Assembly: GCA_900549105.1 (NCBI GenBank)
Contig: URND01000020.1
Location: forward strand, 1 to 32,873
Source: an uncultured Eubacteriales bacterium
GTDB lineage: Bacteria > Bacillota > Clostridia > Lachnospirales > Lachnospiraceae
DNA length: 32,873 nt
Direction: 5' to 3'
This document shows positions 6,883 to 15,678 of the stretch, in pieces. The first letter of the stretch is position 1; each line of letters opens with the position of its first letter. Below the pieces are notes generated by a model. It searched no databases. It saw only the letters and a program-made list of their open reading frames with translations, and was not told where the DNA came from. The translations under genes were made by a program, and so were the position numbers.

Positions 6883-9162
6883 TTATTTTTGCCAGGCATA
6901 TATTCGATAGCCTCCCGATGAAAAGATAACTCCAAGGGCTCCCTGCCGGGCTGTCGTGAGATATTGGCAGTCTGCGCCTCGAAGCCGCTCCAGCGTCTCA
7001 TCATGGGGATGGCCATAGCGGTTATCCTCCCCGCAGGATATAAAGGCCCATTCCGGCAGGGCCGCCGCCAAAAAAGCATCGGAAGTTGCCCCGGAGGAGC
7101 CGTGATGCCCAACCTTCAGCACATTACAGTCCGGCACTGTCTTCTCCCGAAGCAGGGCTTCTTCCCCCTCCTTCTCCAAATCCCCCATCAGCAGCATCAC
7201 AAAATTCCCGGTTTTCATCTTCCGTGTCAAAGACAACACAAGGGAAGCATTATTTTTATCCTCCGCACAGTTCCCACCCTCCGGGTAAAGACAATCCAGC
7301 CTGAAATTTCCGGCTGCAAGCCAGTCCCCCGGATGTATTTTTCGAACCGGAATATCCTTTTTCTCTGCCAATGCACGGATTTCATCCAGCGTTTCATCCC
7401 CGGAAATATCCGGCAAAATAATCTGCTTCATCGGAACAGCGCTTCCGCCAAGGGCCTCTTCAATCCCGGATACATGGTCCGAATCCCCATGGGTTAAAAA
7501 CCAGGCATCAATTTTTCGAACGCCATAATATTTAAGCATCGGTTCAATCCGATAGGAATAAACCTTTTTCACATCCGAGCTTCCGCCATCCACCAGTATG
7601 GCATGACCGCTTTCACTTAAAATGCAGATGCCGTCTCCCTGCCCCACATCCACACACACAATCCGGTCCGCCCGCTCCCGCACAGCCATCAGCAGAAAGC
7701 AAGCCAGAAATATCAAAACCGGGCCGGACAATTTTTTAAAAGTAAAACGGCTCCTCTCTAAAAGGACAACAAGTCCACACAGTAAAATAAAAAAACAAAT
7801 CTGCCGCCACTGGGGACGGCCGCAGATAAATGTTTTGGAGGGCAGCTTGTGAACCCAGGCCAAAAGCATGTCAATCCCCCACATTACTTTAGAAGCCGGC
7901 CCCGCCAACGGGCCAAAAGGACTGATTCCAGCCAGTCCAGCCATAAAGGCTGCCAGAACAATTAAAGAAACAAGAGGAATCATAAAAAAATTGTAAAAAA
8001 ATCCAAACACAGGGACTTCATACATGTGCCACAAAATCACCGGCAAAGTCACTACAAAAATGCCAAGCTGTATCCAGAACATTTCCTGAAACTTTTCTAA
8101 AAATCCCTTTACCTCCGGCATTTTCCATCGGCTGTACATATATTTTCCTGCTTCCACGCCGATAACAGCCCCAAAAGATAACTGGAATCCCGCCGCCATC
8201 AGCCGCTGCGGCCGAAGCATAAGCAGCACATCCGCAACCAAAACAATGGCTGTCGGCACATCCGTTTTCCGTCCCAAGAGTCTGCCGATAAGCAGAAGAA
8301 TCATCATTCCCATAGCCCTCAGCATAGAATCCCCAAAATCTGTCATATAACCATAGGCCGCCATAACAATCAATGCAGCCGCCGTGGATGGAAGTATGGA
8401 AAAGGTAGATTTTCGGAGTCTCCGATAAAGCCCCATGGCAATAAATGACAAATGCAGCCCGGAAGTAGTCACCAGGTGAATCCAGCCATTTTCCTGATAA
8501 TAACGGCGCAAATCCGCCTGAAACCCGGAGCGGTCGCCAAGCACCGCCGCCATGACAACACCGGCCCCGGATTCACTCATTGTTTCCCGGTAAAACAGCG
8601 CCAGGCTTTGCCTTAGCTTCTCCAGCACACGCAATTTTTGCCAAACCCATCCGCCTTCATGGATACAATCAACTTTTTCCGCCCAGAGCCGATAAGCCAG
8701 CCCCTGGGAAGTGTAATAATTCTTTTCATCAAACTGTCCCGGATTGCCGGAATGGCTGAACGCCTCCGCTTCCCCGGAAACCCTCAAAATCTGACCTTTA
8801 TAATAGACCTCATTACTTTTCTCAGGATGGGTGATAAGGACCAGCGCCCTGAGATTATCCCCGCCCTTTAGATAAATCCACCGGCTGTTTTCCTTTTCCT
8901 GAATTTTATATACCTCTCCCTGTATTTCCTGCTTTCCCGGAACAATCTCCCCCGCTTCACTGCCAGACAAAGTACGACAATATCCGACAATCAAAAAGAC
9001 AGAAAGTCCCAAAACATAAGTTAAAGAACTCTCTGTCCATTTCAATACACACACGCCGCACACAACCGCCAGCACGGCCGTCCACACACCGGGCAAACCC
9101 GTTAAAGCCGCTGCTGTTCCTGCCACCAAGGCGATACCTGCACCCATCAGTGGTCTTTTCAT
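6883..9162 (-). CDS. comEC: ComEC/Rec2 DNA-uptake channel protein
   Basis: 759-aa polytopic membrane protein. It has an N-terminal soluble/OB region after two membrane segments, the central competence domain (VVMAAVLGDRSG, then WIHLVTTSGLHLSFIAMGLYRRL), several membrane helices, and a C-terminal metallo-beta-lactamase-like domain with VDVGQGDGICI, LTHGDSDHVSGI and VLKVGHHGSSGATSD. This is the full family layout and normal length. ComEC forms the channel for single-stranded DNA during transformation. It starts 3 bp after the gerMN stop, with AGGAG nine bases before its ATG. With comEA in the same run, a DNA-uptake machinery is encoded, though no pilus genes are in view. Confidence 0.95.
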   Translation of the reverse strand: MKRPLMGAGIALVAGTAAALTGLPGVWTAVLAVVCGVCVLKWTESSLTYVLGLSVFLIVGYCRTLSGSEAGEIVPGKQEIQGEVYKIQEKENSRWIYLKGGDNLRALVLITHPEKSNEVYYKGQILRVSGEAEAFSHSGNPGQFDEKNYYTSQGLAYRLWAEKVDCIHEGGWVWQKLRVLEKLRQSLALFYRETMSESGAGVVMAAVLGDRSGFQADLRRYYQENGWIHLVTTSGLHLSFIAMGLYRRLRKSTFSILPSTAAALIVMAAYGYMTDFGDSMLRAMGMMILLLIGRLLGRKTDVPTAIVLVADVLLMLRPQRLMAAGFQLSFGAVIGVEAGKYMYSRWKMPEVKGFLEKFQEMFWIQLGIFVVTLPVILWHMYEVPVFGFFYNFFMIPLVSLIVLAAFMAGLAGISPFGPLAGPASKVMWGIDMLLAWVHKLPSKTFICGRPQWRQICFFILLCGLVVLLERSRFTFKKLSGPVLIFLACFLLMAVRERADRIVCVDVGQGDGICILSESGHAILVDGGSSDVKKVYSYRIEPMLKYYGVRKIDAWFLTHGDSDHVSGIEEALGGSAVPMKQIILPDISGDETLDEIRALAEKKDIPVRKIHPGDWLAAGNFRLDCLYPEGGNCAEDKNNASLVLSLTRKMKTGNFVMLLMGDLEKEGEEALLREKTVPDCNVLKVGHHGSSGATSDAFLAAALPEWAFISCGEDNRYGHPHDETLERLRGADCQYLTTARQGALGVIFSSGGYRIYAWQK

Positions 9163-9165
9163 GTG

Positions 9166-10386
9166 CTATTCTCCTGTATTTTCCTCATTGTTTTCCGGAA
9201 TCGGTTCCGGCTCCGCTTCCGGTGCCGTTTCCACCGGGGCTTCACCCATTCCGGCTTCATCTGAATTTACATCCATCCCCGGTTCAGTTCCCGTTTCCAC
9301 CGGGCCGGTTTCTTCAGAACTCATCTGATTTTCCTTTACCTGCTGTTCAATATCTTTTTTCAGCGCGTCGCCATTCTCCGCAGGCTTTGACGGCGGAGCC
9401 GTCCCCTCCTTTTCCGGCCGGTACACAAGGGACATATTTTTTTCAAACATTCCATCAATATGCAGCCCTTCCACTGCCCCCGTAAAAATAGCTCCATCAA
9501 TTAAAAACTGGACACGGCTGACCCCTGTCATCTGGGTTAATGTATTCACCACCGAATAAATATTGAGTTCAAAGCTCTGCCCGTCCACCCTTTCAAGGAA
9601 GGTCTTATCCACATCAACATAGCAGATTCCCTCTCGGATGCTGACCTTGTTCACTACAGTGTCCGGGGACAGGGAAGGTTTCAGTCCTTTTGTGATCGGC
9701 CCGGAAACCAGGCTGTTTACCAAAGCTGTCTCCAGATTGATTTTACTCAGATATTTCACGATGACATCTTCCGCCTGAAGCCGGGTTCCATCCCCGCTGA
9801 CAAAATACATCGTTACATAGTCCTCCCGGACATACTCCATGTTGCCGCTGATACTGTCAACAAAATCTCTCCCCCGCATCAATAACGCCGTTCCATCCGC
9901 CGCCGTCATCGGTTCACTGCCAATGACAAAGGAAACAAACTGAATATCATCACTGAACTGGGTCAGAGTCTTAACAATGCCCGCCCGTGTCAGTATTTCC
10001 CTCGATGGCGGAAGTTTATTGTAAGCCGGGTCAAAATAAAGAGTAACTAAACGGCTGCTGCTGTCATAAGTATAATTGGTCACCTGGACATCCCCGTAAA
10101 TCAGACATTTATACGCATTGTCAGAGGGCGCCTGCCTCATCCCCTCAATGCAGGATGAAATCAATTCTTCTGCCGAATCTGTCGACAACTCACAGGCTGC
10201 CTTTATCAGCCGGGTCTCATTGAGATTCATCTGATAAACGCCGTGAGAAGCCTCCGTGGTCGTAATCTCCACATCCTTATTACGGCTCCAATGCCAGAGA
10301 ATATCTTTAACTAAATCACATCCGGTCAGCGGAATCACCAGGCAAAGACTTAAAATCAGAACGGCAAAAAATTTATTTTTTCTCAT
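9166..10386 (-). CDS. GerMN-domain lipoprotein
   Basis: 406 aa with a lipoprotein signal (LVIPLTGC, Cys23), so it should be anchored outside the membrane. Two GerMN-like modules can be seen; the second contains VVNTLTQMTGVSRVQFLIDG. The C-terminal 80 residues are Glu/Pro/Thr-rich and low in complexity, ending EPEPIPENNEENTGE. GerM in Bacillus acts in sporulation and germination. Here the gene follows and overlaps the kinase gene by 14 bp, so it may act with, or modulate, that sensor. The start follows GGAGGGG. Confidence 0.88.
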   Translation of the reverse strand: MRKNKFFAVLILSLCLVIPLTGCDLVKDILWHWSRNKDVEITTTEASHGVYQMNLNETRLIKAACELSTDSAEELISSCIEGMRQAPSDNAYKCLIYGDVQVTNYTYDSSSRLVTLYFDPAYNKLPPSREILTRAGIVKTLTQFSDDIQFVSFVIGSEPMTAADGTALLMRGRDFVDSISGNMEYVREDYVTMYFVSGDGTRLQAEDVIVKYLSKINLETALVNSLVSGPITKGLKPSLSPDTVVNKVSIREGICYVDVDKTFLERVDGQSFELNIYSVVNTLTQMTGVSRVQFLIDGAIFTGAVEGLHIDGMFEKNMSLVYRPEKEGTAPPSKPAENGDALKKDIEQQVKENQMSSEETGPVETGTEPGMDVNSDEAGMGEAPVETAPEAEPEPIPENNEENTGE

Positions 10387-11893
10387 TTTTCACCCCTCCA
10401 TTCGAATCTTCCTGAATGTGTTTTAAAGGAATCCGCACAACAAAAGTAGAGCCCTCATCTTCTTTACTTAACACCTTAATCGCACCATCGTGCATCAATA
10501 TGATATTTTTTGTAATTGCCAGTCCCAAGCCCGTACCGCCGGTTTCTCTCGAACGGGCCTTATCCACACGATAAAAACGTTCAAAAATCTGATCCTGATA
10601 TTCCTTTGGAATACCGATGCCCGAATCTGCCACCTTCACATAGAAATATTTATGGTCCGCATCCAGGGACACTTTAACCCATCCGCCGGCCACATTATAT
10701 TTAATGCCGTTTTCCACCAGATTCGTAAAGGCCAGATTTAATTTCACTTCATCACATTCCGCTGTCACCGGGCGAAAGCTCTCAAATACAAGTTCGATAT
10801 TGCGTTTTGCCGCAATCGGCCGCAGCCGCTTCAGAATCATTTCCATGGTATCATTGACATTTACTAAAGAAATATTCATCTCGGCCACCGACTTATCCAT
10901 TTTAACAAGAGAAAGCAGGTCGTTGATAATCTGGTTTTCCCGGTCAATCTCCACGACAATATCCTGCATAAATTCTTTATATACTTCCGTCGGCACATTG
11001 TCCTGCATATTTAAGGAATCAGCCAGAACCTTTATCGACGTAATCGGCGTCTTTAATTCATGAGACACATTTGAAACAAACTCCTGCCGGGAATTCTCCA
11101 CCTTCTGCATCTTTCCGAGCATTGTATTAAAGGAATCCGAAATCAGTTTTATCTCGGAAAATCCCCGAAGATGAATCTCTTCATCAAAATGCCCTTCCGC
11201 CATTCTGTCAATCGAATTTGCCACCCGTTTCAGCGGCTTAGTAAAGAAATTGGCGATAATCAGTGAGAGTAAAATGCAAAGCCCCACCAAAGCCGTCGTA
11301 ATGCCATTATAAGAGCGCCCGATAGAATCACAGGTTTTCTGAATATCCTGAAGCGATGAATAAAAAAGAATAACGCCAAGCACTTCTTTCTTATCCTCCG
11401 TGGTAATCGGCACCGCCAGTTCCATCATTCCATCATCTCTGTTATAATTCCGGATACTTTCGCCGCCCATAGCCTGTACGGTTTCCTGGGAAATCGAAGT
11501 CAGCCCATCCAGAGTGGAATAGGTATCCTTGACAATCTTATAATGGTTATCTATGATCAGAATCCGCCCGTTATACATGGATGCATTCTGATTCATATCC
11601 GAATGAACAATATCCATGTTTTCACCACGGAAATAATTGCTCCGCACAATCTGATTTGAAAGAATCAATGCGTAATTTGACAGTTCATTTCCCCGCCGAG
11701 TACGGATCTGAACCTCAATATTATTCAGAGCAACCAGCCGCATAATAAATAAAGGGCTGATAGTTACCGCAATCAGGGCAACTACCAACCATAAACGCAT
11801 GCTGTATAAAAACCCATTTTTCTTTTTTCTGGACTTTTTAGCTTTGGAAGAAATAACCAACACCCCATTTTGTATGTATATAACGTGGCTCAC
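10373..11893 (-). CDS. Membrane sensor histidine kinase (HAMP, HisKA, HATPase)
   Basis: 506 aa: membrane helix 1 (about 33-53), an extracytoplasmic sensor region (54-195), helix 2 (about 200-218), HAMP (219-268), phosphoacceptor FVSNVSHELKTPIT (His278), and an ATPase domain with NLVENGIKYN, DSGIGIP and GGTGLGLAITKN. The layout resembles WalK/PhoR-like kinases. The start is uncertain: GTG at 11893 (GGAAG nearby) overlaps the regulator gene by 56 bp, while the ATG at 11800, just before helix 1, lacks a clear ribosome-binding site. It is the partner of the regulator just upstream. Confidence 0.92.
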   Translation of the reverse strand: MSHVIYIQNGVLVISSKAKKSRKKKNGFLYSMRLWLVVALIAVTISPLFIMRLVALNNIEVQIRTRRGNELSNYALILSNQIVRSNYFRGENMDIVHSDMNQNASMYNGRILIIDNHYKIVKDTYSTLDGLTSISQETVQAMGGESIRNYNRDDGMMELAVPITTEDKKEVLGVILFYSSLQDIQKTCDSIGRSYNGITTALVGLCILLSLIIANFFTKPLKRVANSIDRMAEGHFDEEIHLRGFSEIKLISDSFNTMLGKMQKVENSRQEFVSNVSHELKTPITSIKVLADSLNMQDNVPTEVYKEFMQDIVVEIDRENQIINDLLSLVKMDKSVAEMNISLVNVNDTMEMILKRLRPIAAKRNIELVFESFRPVTAECDEVKLNLAFTNLVENGIKYNVAGGWVKVSLDADHKYFYVKVADSGIGIPKEYQDQIFERFYRVDKARSRETGGTGLGLAITKNIILMHDGAIKVLSKEDEGSTFVVRIPLKHIQEDSNGGVKNEKK

Positions 11894-12527
11894 TCGGATT
11901 TACTTCCACTTTTTCTCTGAGACGGCGCACATGGACATCCACCGTCCGCACATCTCCCGGATAATCATAGCCCCACACAAGGTTCAATAAATTCTCCCGG
12001 TTATAAACTTTATTCGGATTGGTAATCAACAGTTCAAGCAGATCAAATTCTTTGGCTGTCAGATTCACCTCTTTATCCGAAATAAATACCCGCCGGCTGT
12101 CCAAATCAATCCGCATATCTCCCGATGTAATCATCCGTGGATTTACCACTTCCGGTTCCTTCACCCGTGTCCGGCGCATGATGGCTTTAATCCGGGCCTT
12201 TACCTCCAGAATATTAAACGGCTTTGTAATATAATCATCCGCGCCGTATTCCAGCCCAAGTATCTTATCCATATCGTCGCCTTTGGCCGTCAGCATGATA
12301 ATCGGAACATCTGAAAAATCACGAATCATCTGACACACCTCAAAACCATTCAGCTCCGGAAGCATGACATCCAGAAGAATGACATCATAAACATTATTCT
12401 GGGCCATCTCCAGCGCCTGGCGTCCATCATATGCAACCTCAACGGCCATACCGTCCTGCTCCAGACTATATCGAATGCCTTTAACAATCAACTTTTCATC
12501 ATCAACTACAAGTACCTTTTTCGCCAT
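11838..12527 (-). CDS. OmpR/PhoB-family response regulator (WalR-like)
   Basis: 229 aa from the ATG at 12527; the GTG at 12536 lies within the GAGGTGAGG ribosome-binding region. Receiver domain with VVDDEK, Asp53 in LLDVMLPE and Lys in YITKPF; winged-helix domain with VNLTAKEFDLLELL and DVHVRRLREKVE, ending WGVGYFF. The ribosome-binding site overlaps the comEA stop codon, so comEA and the regulator are in one transcript. The close resemblance to WalR/PhoP-type regulators suggests a cell-envelope role, but the regulon cannot be read here. Confidence 0.94.
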   Translation of the reverse strand: MAKKVLVVDDEKLIVKGIRYSLEQDGMAVEVAYDGRQALEMAQNNVYDVILLDVMLPELNGFEVCQMIRDFSDVPIIMLTAKGDDMDKILGLEYGADDYITKPFNILEVKARIKAIMRRTRVKEPEVVNPRMITSGDMRIDLDSRRVFISDKEVNLTAKEFDLLELLITNPNKVYNRENLLNLVWGYDYPGDVRTVDVHVRRLREKVEVNPSEPRYIHTKWGVGYFFQS

Positions 12528-12537
12528 TTTCCTCACC

Positions 12538-13176
12538 TCAATCTATAGAAATCCGGTCTTTAATTTTTGCGAAAACGCCTTCCTTAATGCCCGGAACCTG
12601 CATCAGAGACTCCACGCTCTCAAAATCGCCTTCTGTCTGCCTGTAAGCCAGAATTGCATCAGCTTTCGCCTCTCCAATCCCAGGGAGCGTCATCAGCGCT
12701 TCTTTCGAAGCCCGATTAATATTTACCCGCCCGTCTGACAGACTGCGGGACCCATTCTCCGGTTTTTCCGTCTCCATTTCTGTTTGAGACAAAGCCTCCG
12801 CTTCATCCTTCGATGGAATATAGATTTTCTGTCCATCTTCCAGAGACGCCAGATTAATCCTGGTTAAATCTCCCTCCGGAAGAATACCGCCAGCCATATC
12901 CACCGCCTGAAACAGCCGGCTCTCCTTCGCCATCGAATATACTCCCGGCGTCCTCACCTGGCCACAGACATATACATAAATTAATTCCTCTGATTCCTCT
13001 TCAACCGTCTGCATCTCCGCCGCTTCCGTCATCTCAGCCGTCCCGGCCGAAATCTCCGTCTCAACCTCCGCCAGCCTCTCGCCAGTCTCCAGCATCGTTT
13101 CCGACGGCCCGCAGCCAGCCGCTGACATAAACAGCAGACACATAAATCCAGACATTAATATTCTCCATTTTGACAT
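12538..13176 (-). CDS. comEA: ComEA-like DNA-binding lipoprotein (SLBB + helix-hairpin-helix)
   Basis: About 212 aa. Lipoprotein signal MSAAGC, acidic linker, SLBB-type domain (YVYVCGQVRTPGVYSM), then a double helix-hairpin-helix domain (VNINRASKEALMTLPGIGEAKADAIL). ComEA binds incoming DNA at the cell surface and hands it to ComEC. Here the anchor seems to be a lipid rather than a transmembrane helix. I take the ATG at 13176, because AAGGAGAGA is nine bases away; the ATG at 13182 is only three bases from it. It is the first gene of the leftward run to holA. Confidence 0.9.
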   Translation of the reverse strand: MSKWRILMSGFMCLLFMSAAGCGPSETMLETGERLAEVETEISAGTAEMTEAAEMQTVEEESEELIYVYVCGQVRTPGVYSMAKESRLFQAVDMAGGILPEGDLTRINLASLEDGQKIYIPSKDEAEALSQTEMETEKPENGSRSLSDGRVNINRASKEALMTLPGIGEAKADAILAYRQTEGDFESVESLMQVPGIKEGVFAKIKDRISID

Positions 13177-13225
13177 TCCCATTCTCTCCTTCGAATCGGC
13201 ATGTCAATAAAAACCAGATATATTT

Positions 13226-13254
13226 ATTTTATCGAAAACCCAAAATTATTACAA
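13226..13254 (-). promoter_or_regulatory. Probable promoter of the comEA-comEC run
   Basis: On the minus strand TTGTAA (13249-13254) and TAAAAT (13226-13231) have 17-bp spacing and lie about 50 bp before comEA. Confidence 0.5.
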
Positions 13255-13374
13255 TATGTTTTTGAAATATTTACGGATTTTTTAAGCGACAATTTTTTTC
13301 CATTTTCGACGTTTCTTCATACTCGGATTTCCTATTTATGGTAATCGCCCCAGGACTGCCCGGAAATATTCTTA

Positions 13375-13387
13375 CCTTAAATTAAGG
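13375..13387. repeat. Palindrome CCTTAAATTAAGG upstream of the MATE promoter
   Basis: Perfect 6-bp arms around one base, ending 11 bp before the -35 of the MATE promoter. It is a possible operator; no regulator gene is adjacent that can be tied to it. Confidence 0.4.
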
Positions 13388-13398
13388 CAAAATCGATT

Positions 13399-13427
13399 TT
13401 GACATTTTCTCCAAAGTGCGATATAAT
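13399..13427 (+). promoter_or_regulatory. Consensus sigma-A promoter of the MATE operon
   Basis: TTGACA (13399-13404), exactly 17 bp, TATAAT (13422-13427): a perfect consensus. Transcription should begin near 13434, right at the foot of the first leader hairpin. A promoter this strong in front of tandem terminators suggests control after initiation. Confidence 0.92.
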
Positions 13428-13435
13428 TTCAATTG

Positions 13436-13488
13436 AACGTGTAGCGTAACTGCGTAAATCCAGTTTCCGCTGCACGTTTATTTTTTTA
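13436..13488 (+). terminator. Leader hairpin 1 with U-run (attenuator)
   Basis: The 11-bp stem is directly followed by TTTATTTTTTT, so the conserved hairpin itself looks like a terminator about 50 nt into the transcript. Something must prevent it for the MATE gene to be read. Confidence 0.65.
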
Positions 13489-13534
13489 GAACAGGAGCCC
13501 TAACGGCTCCAACCTAAACATCTTTTATGGAAAC

Positions 13535-13588
13535 AAGTGCGTGGCCAAAGAGGCGTAAATCCAGCTTCTCTGACGGCGCACTTTTTCT
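13535..13588 (+). terminator. Leader hairpin 2 with U-run (attenuator)
   Basis: A stem of at least seven pairs (AAGTGCG/CGCACTT), plus inner pairing, runs into CTTTTTCT. It is weaker than hairpin 1 but has the same design, 45 bp before the MATE start codon. Confidence 0.5.
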
Positions 13589-13632
13589 ACGTTTCCATAA
13601 CACTTTATATTTTTAAGGAGGATTATATACCA

Positions 13633-15057
13633 ATGGAGCAAAAAGCAAATACCTTTTTAGAGGAGCGCCCAATCGGCAGTCTGATGAGGAAATATGCAGT
13701 ACCTTGCGTGATTTCCCTGTTGGTGGCGGCGCTCTACAACATCGTAGACCAGCTCTTTATTGCCAATGCCAGCTATCTCGGTTCCTACGGCAACGCTGCC
13801 AATACGGTCGTATTTCCTATGACAGTAATAGCCCTGGCTGTCGCTGTCATGATTGGCGACGGCTGCTGTGCCTTTGTCAGCATCTCTCTGGGTGCCGGCA
13901 AAAAGGAGGATGCTCACAGAAGCATCGGCAGCGCTGTTTTGCTGTGCGTCATCAGCAGTTTGGTTCTGACTGCGATTTACCTGATTTTCCAGGAGCCAAT
14001 CTTAACCCTATTCGGCGGCCGGGTCAACGAAGAAACATTTTTTCATGCAAAAGAATACTTTTTCTGGATTACTGTAGGTATTCCTTTTTATATGTTTGGG
14101 CAGGCCATGAATCCTATTATCCGCTCTGATGGAAGCCCGCGCTTTGCCATGATTTCCACACTGGCCGGAGCAGTAGTCAACATTATTCTGGACCCCATTT
14201 TTATTTTCGTTTTTAAATGGGGTATGATGGGCGCGGCTGCAGCTACCGTGCTGGGCCAAGTGCTGACAGCATTTTTAGCAATCTGGTATCTGTGCCATAT
14301 GAAAGCGGTCAGGCTGAAAAAGAACAGCTTTCATCTCCATGCCGGACTGGCCAGGAAATATGTGGCCCTGGGTATTACCAGCCTTCTTTCCCAAATCTCT
14401 CTGGTAGCTGCGATGGCAGCGATCAACAACATGATTCAAAAATACGGCGCCCTTGATTCTGTATTCGGTCAAATGCAATATGCCCAGATTCCCATGGCAG
14501 TAGTAGGCATTGTCATGAAGTTTTTCCAAATCGTAATCTCCATCGCCGTGGGTACGGCAGCCGGATGCATCCCTATCGTAGGCTACAACATCGGCGCCGG
14601 CCGCAGGGACCGGGTAAAAAGCCTGTTTACACGACTGCTGCTTACGGAGGCTTTGGTCGGCGCTGTGGCTCTGTTTATCGTAGAACTGTTCCCCAAACAA
14701 CTTATCAACCTGTTTGGCGCAGCCAATGAGAGCCTCTACTACACGCAGTTTGCCATCAAGAGCTTCCGGATTTACCTCTGCATGATGATCTTTGCCACGG
14801 TAAACAAGGGAACCTTCATTTTTCTGCAGTCTCTAGGCAAAGCTCTGGCTTCTACACTAATCTCTCTTGTGCGTGAAGTCGTATTCGGCGTAGGTTTCGC
14901 CCTGCTGTTACCCCGTTTTTTCGGGCTGGACGGCGTACTGTACTCCATGCCGGTTTCGGATATTCTGACCTTTTTAATTGCAGCAGTGATCATTGCACGG
15001 ACATATAAAGAGCTGACCCCTTTGGGGCAGAACAGAACAGGAGGAAAACATGAATAA
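13633..15057 (+). CDS. MATE-family multidrug efflux transporter (MepA-like)
   Basis: 474 aa from the ATG at 13633, which follows AAGGAGGA; the frame is open from 13537, but that part is leader RNA. About 12 membrane segments in two halves, opening with ERPIGSLMRKYAVPCVISLLVAALYN-type sequence (family motif IGSLMRKYAVPC), then NIVDQLFIA and NPIIRSDGSPRFAM in the first half and GCIPIVGYNIGAGRRDRV in the second. MATE proteins export cationic drugs using sodium or proton gradients. The subgroup is the MepA-like branch. Its stop overlaps the start of the next gene by 8 bp. Regulation is probably through the leader hairpins. Confidence 0.95.
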   Translation: MEQKANTFLEERPIGSLMRKYAVPCVISLLVAALYNIVDQLFIANASYLGSYGNAANTVVFPMTVIALAVAVMIGDGCCAFVSISLGAGKKEDAHRSIGSAVLLCVISSLVLTAIYLIFQEPILTLFGGRVNEETFFHAKEYFFWITVGIPFYMFGQAMNPIIRSDGSPRFAMISTLAGAVVNIILDPIFIFVFKWGMMGAAAATVLGQVLTAFLAIWYLCHMKAVRLKKNSFHLHAGLARKYVALGITSLLSQISLVAAMAAINNMIQKYGALDSVFGQMQYAQIPMAVVGIVMKFFQIVISIAVGTAAGCIPIVGYNIGAGRRDRVKSLFTRLLLTEALVGAVALFIVELFPKQLINLFGAANESLYYTQFAIKSFRIYLCMMIFATVNKGTFIFLQSLGKALASTLISLVREVVFGVGFALLLPRFFGLDGVLYSMPVSDILTFLIAAVIIARTYKELTPLGQNRTGGKHE

Positions 15058-15628
15058 TCGTATCATCACTATCAGCCGCGAATTTGGAAGCGGCGGCAGA
15101 ACAATTGGTAAAAAGGTTGCGGAGCGTTTGGGAATTCCCTGCTATGACAGTGAGCTGCTCCAGAAAATCGCAGAGGAAAGCGGTTTTACAGAAAGCTACA
15201 TCAAAGACGCAGGTGAATACACTCCTTCCGGATTTCTCTCTTCTGTATTCTCCAACAGAGCATTGGGTCCTACCAATGAAGATCGTCTTTGGGAAATACA
15301 ATACAGACTGATTCAGGATCTGGCCAAGAAGGGTCCCTGCGTGATCGTGGGGCGCTGTGCAGACTATATCCTGAAAGATAAAGCAGACTGTCTGCGGGTA
15401 TTCATCCATGCCAGCATGGAATATCGGGCGGAACGGATCGTAAAGGTATATGGGGAACGGGAGGAATCGCCCATGCAGCGCCTTCAGGACAAGGATAAAC
15501 GCCGGGCGGCCTATCACCGTTTTTACACCGGTATGAAATGGGGGCATGCAGAGAACTATCACATCTGTCTCGACAGCGGCGAACTGGGCATCGAAAAGTG
15601 TGTGGAGATGATTTCTGGCCTGTTTTGA
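15050..15628 (+). CDS. Cytidylate-kinase-like family protein
   Basis: 192 aa opening with MNNRIITISREFGSGGRTIG, a P-loop typical of the cytidylate kinase-like family that is widespread in gut Clostridia. Later motifs include CVIVGRCADYIL, a lid-like Arg-rich region (KDKRRAAYHRFYTGMKWG), and the closing YHICLDSGELGIEKCVEMI. It is translationally coupled to the MATE gene (overlap of 8 bp; AGGAGG before the ATG). The phosphoryl acceptor is unknown; pairing with an efflux pump suggests it may modify a toxic nucleoside-like or other small molecule, but that is inference. Confidence 0.9.
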   Translation: MNNRIITISREFGSGGRTIGKKVAERLGIPCYDSELLQKIAEESGFTESYIKDAGEYTPSGFLSSVFSNRALGPTNEDRLWEIQYRLIQDLAKKGPCVIVGRCADYILKDKADCLRVFIHASMEYRAERIVKVYGEREESPMQRLQDKDKRRAAYHRFYTGMKWGHAENYHICLDSGELGIEKCVEMISGLF

Positions 15629-15678
15629 TGAAATCTCAGGGAAAAAGTGATATAACACCACAAACAAATTATGCTGAA

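Larger units (their letters stand above)
13434..13590 (+). ncRNA. Candidate structured leader RNA with tandem related hairpins
   Basis: The leader has three parts. Hairpin 1 (13436-13478) has an 11-bp outer stem AACGTGTAGCG/CGCTGCACGTT and an inner stem AACTG/CAGTT. A middle hairpin is GGAGCC-CTAAC-GGCTCC (13494-13510). Hairpin 2 (13535-13583) has the outer stem AAGTGCG/CGCACTT and an inner AGAG/CTCT. Hairpins 1 and 2 share GCGTAAATCCAG in the loop region, while the stem bases differ but still pair (CG against GC), which favours real RNA structure. Each is followed by a T-run. Guanidine-IV (mepA) riboswitches precede MATE genes in Clostridia, so this may belong there; I match it by context only, not by recalled consensus. 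Confidence 0.65.

Noticed and set aside
13527..13616. A 29-codon frame (ATG at 13527) running through leader hairpin 2, as a leader peptide
   Set aside because: There is no ribosome-binding site before the ATG, and hairpin 1, which shares the conserved loop, has no matching frame; the RNA structure explains the conservation better.
13537..13632. N-terminal extension of the MATE protein from GTG at 13537
   Set aside because: It would translate leader hairpin 2; the ATG at 13633 has AAGGAGGA and gives the normal family N-terminus.
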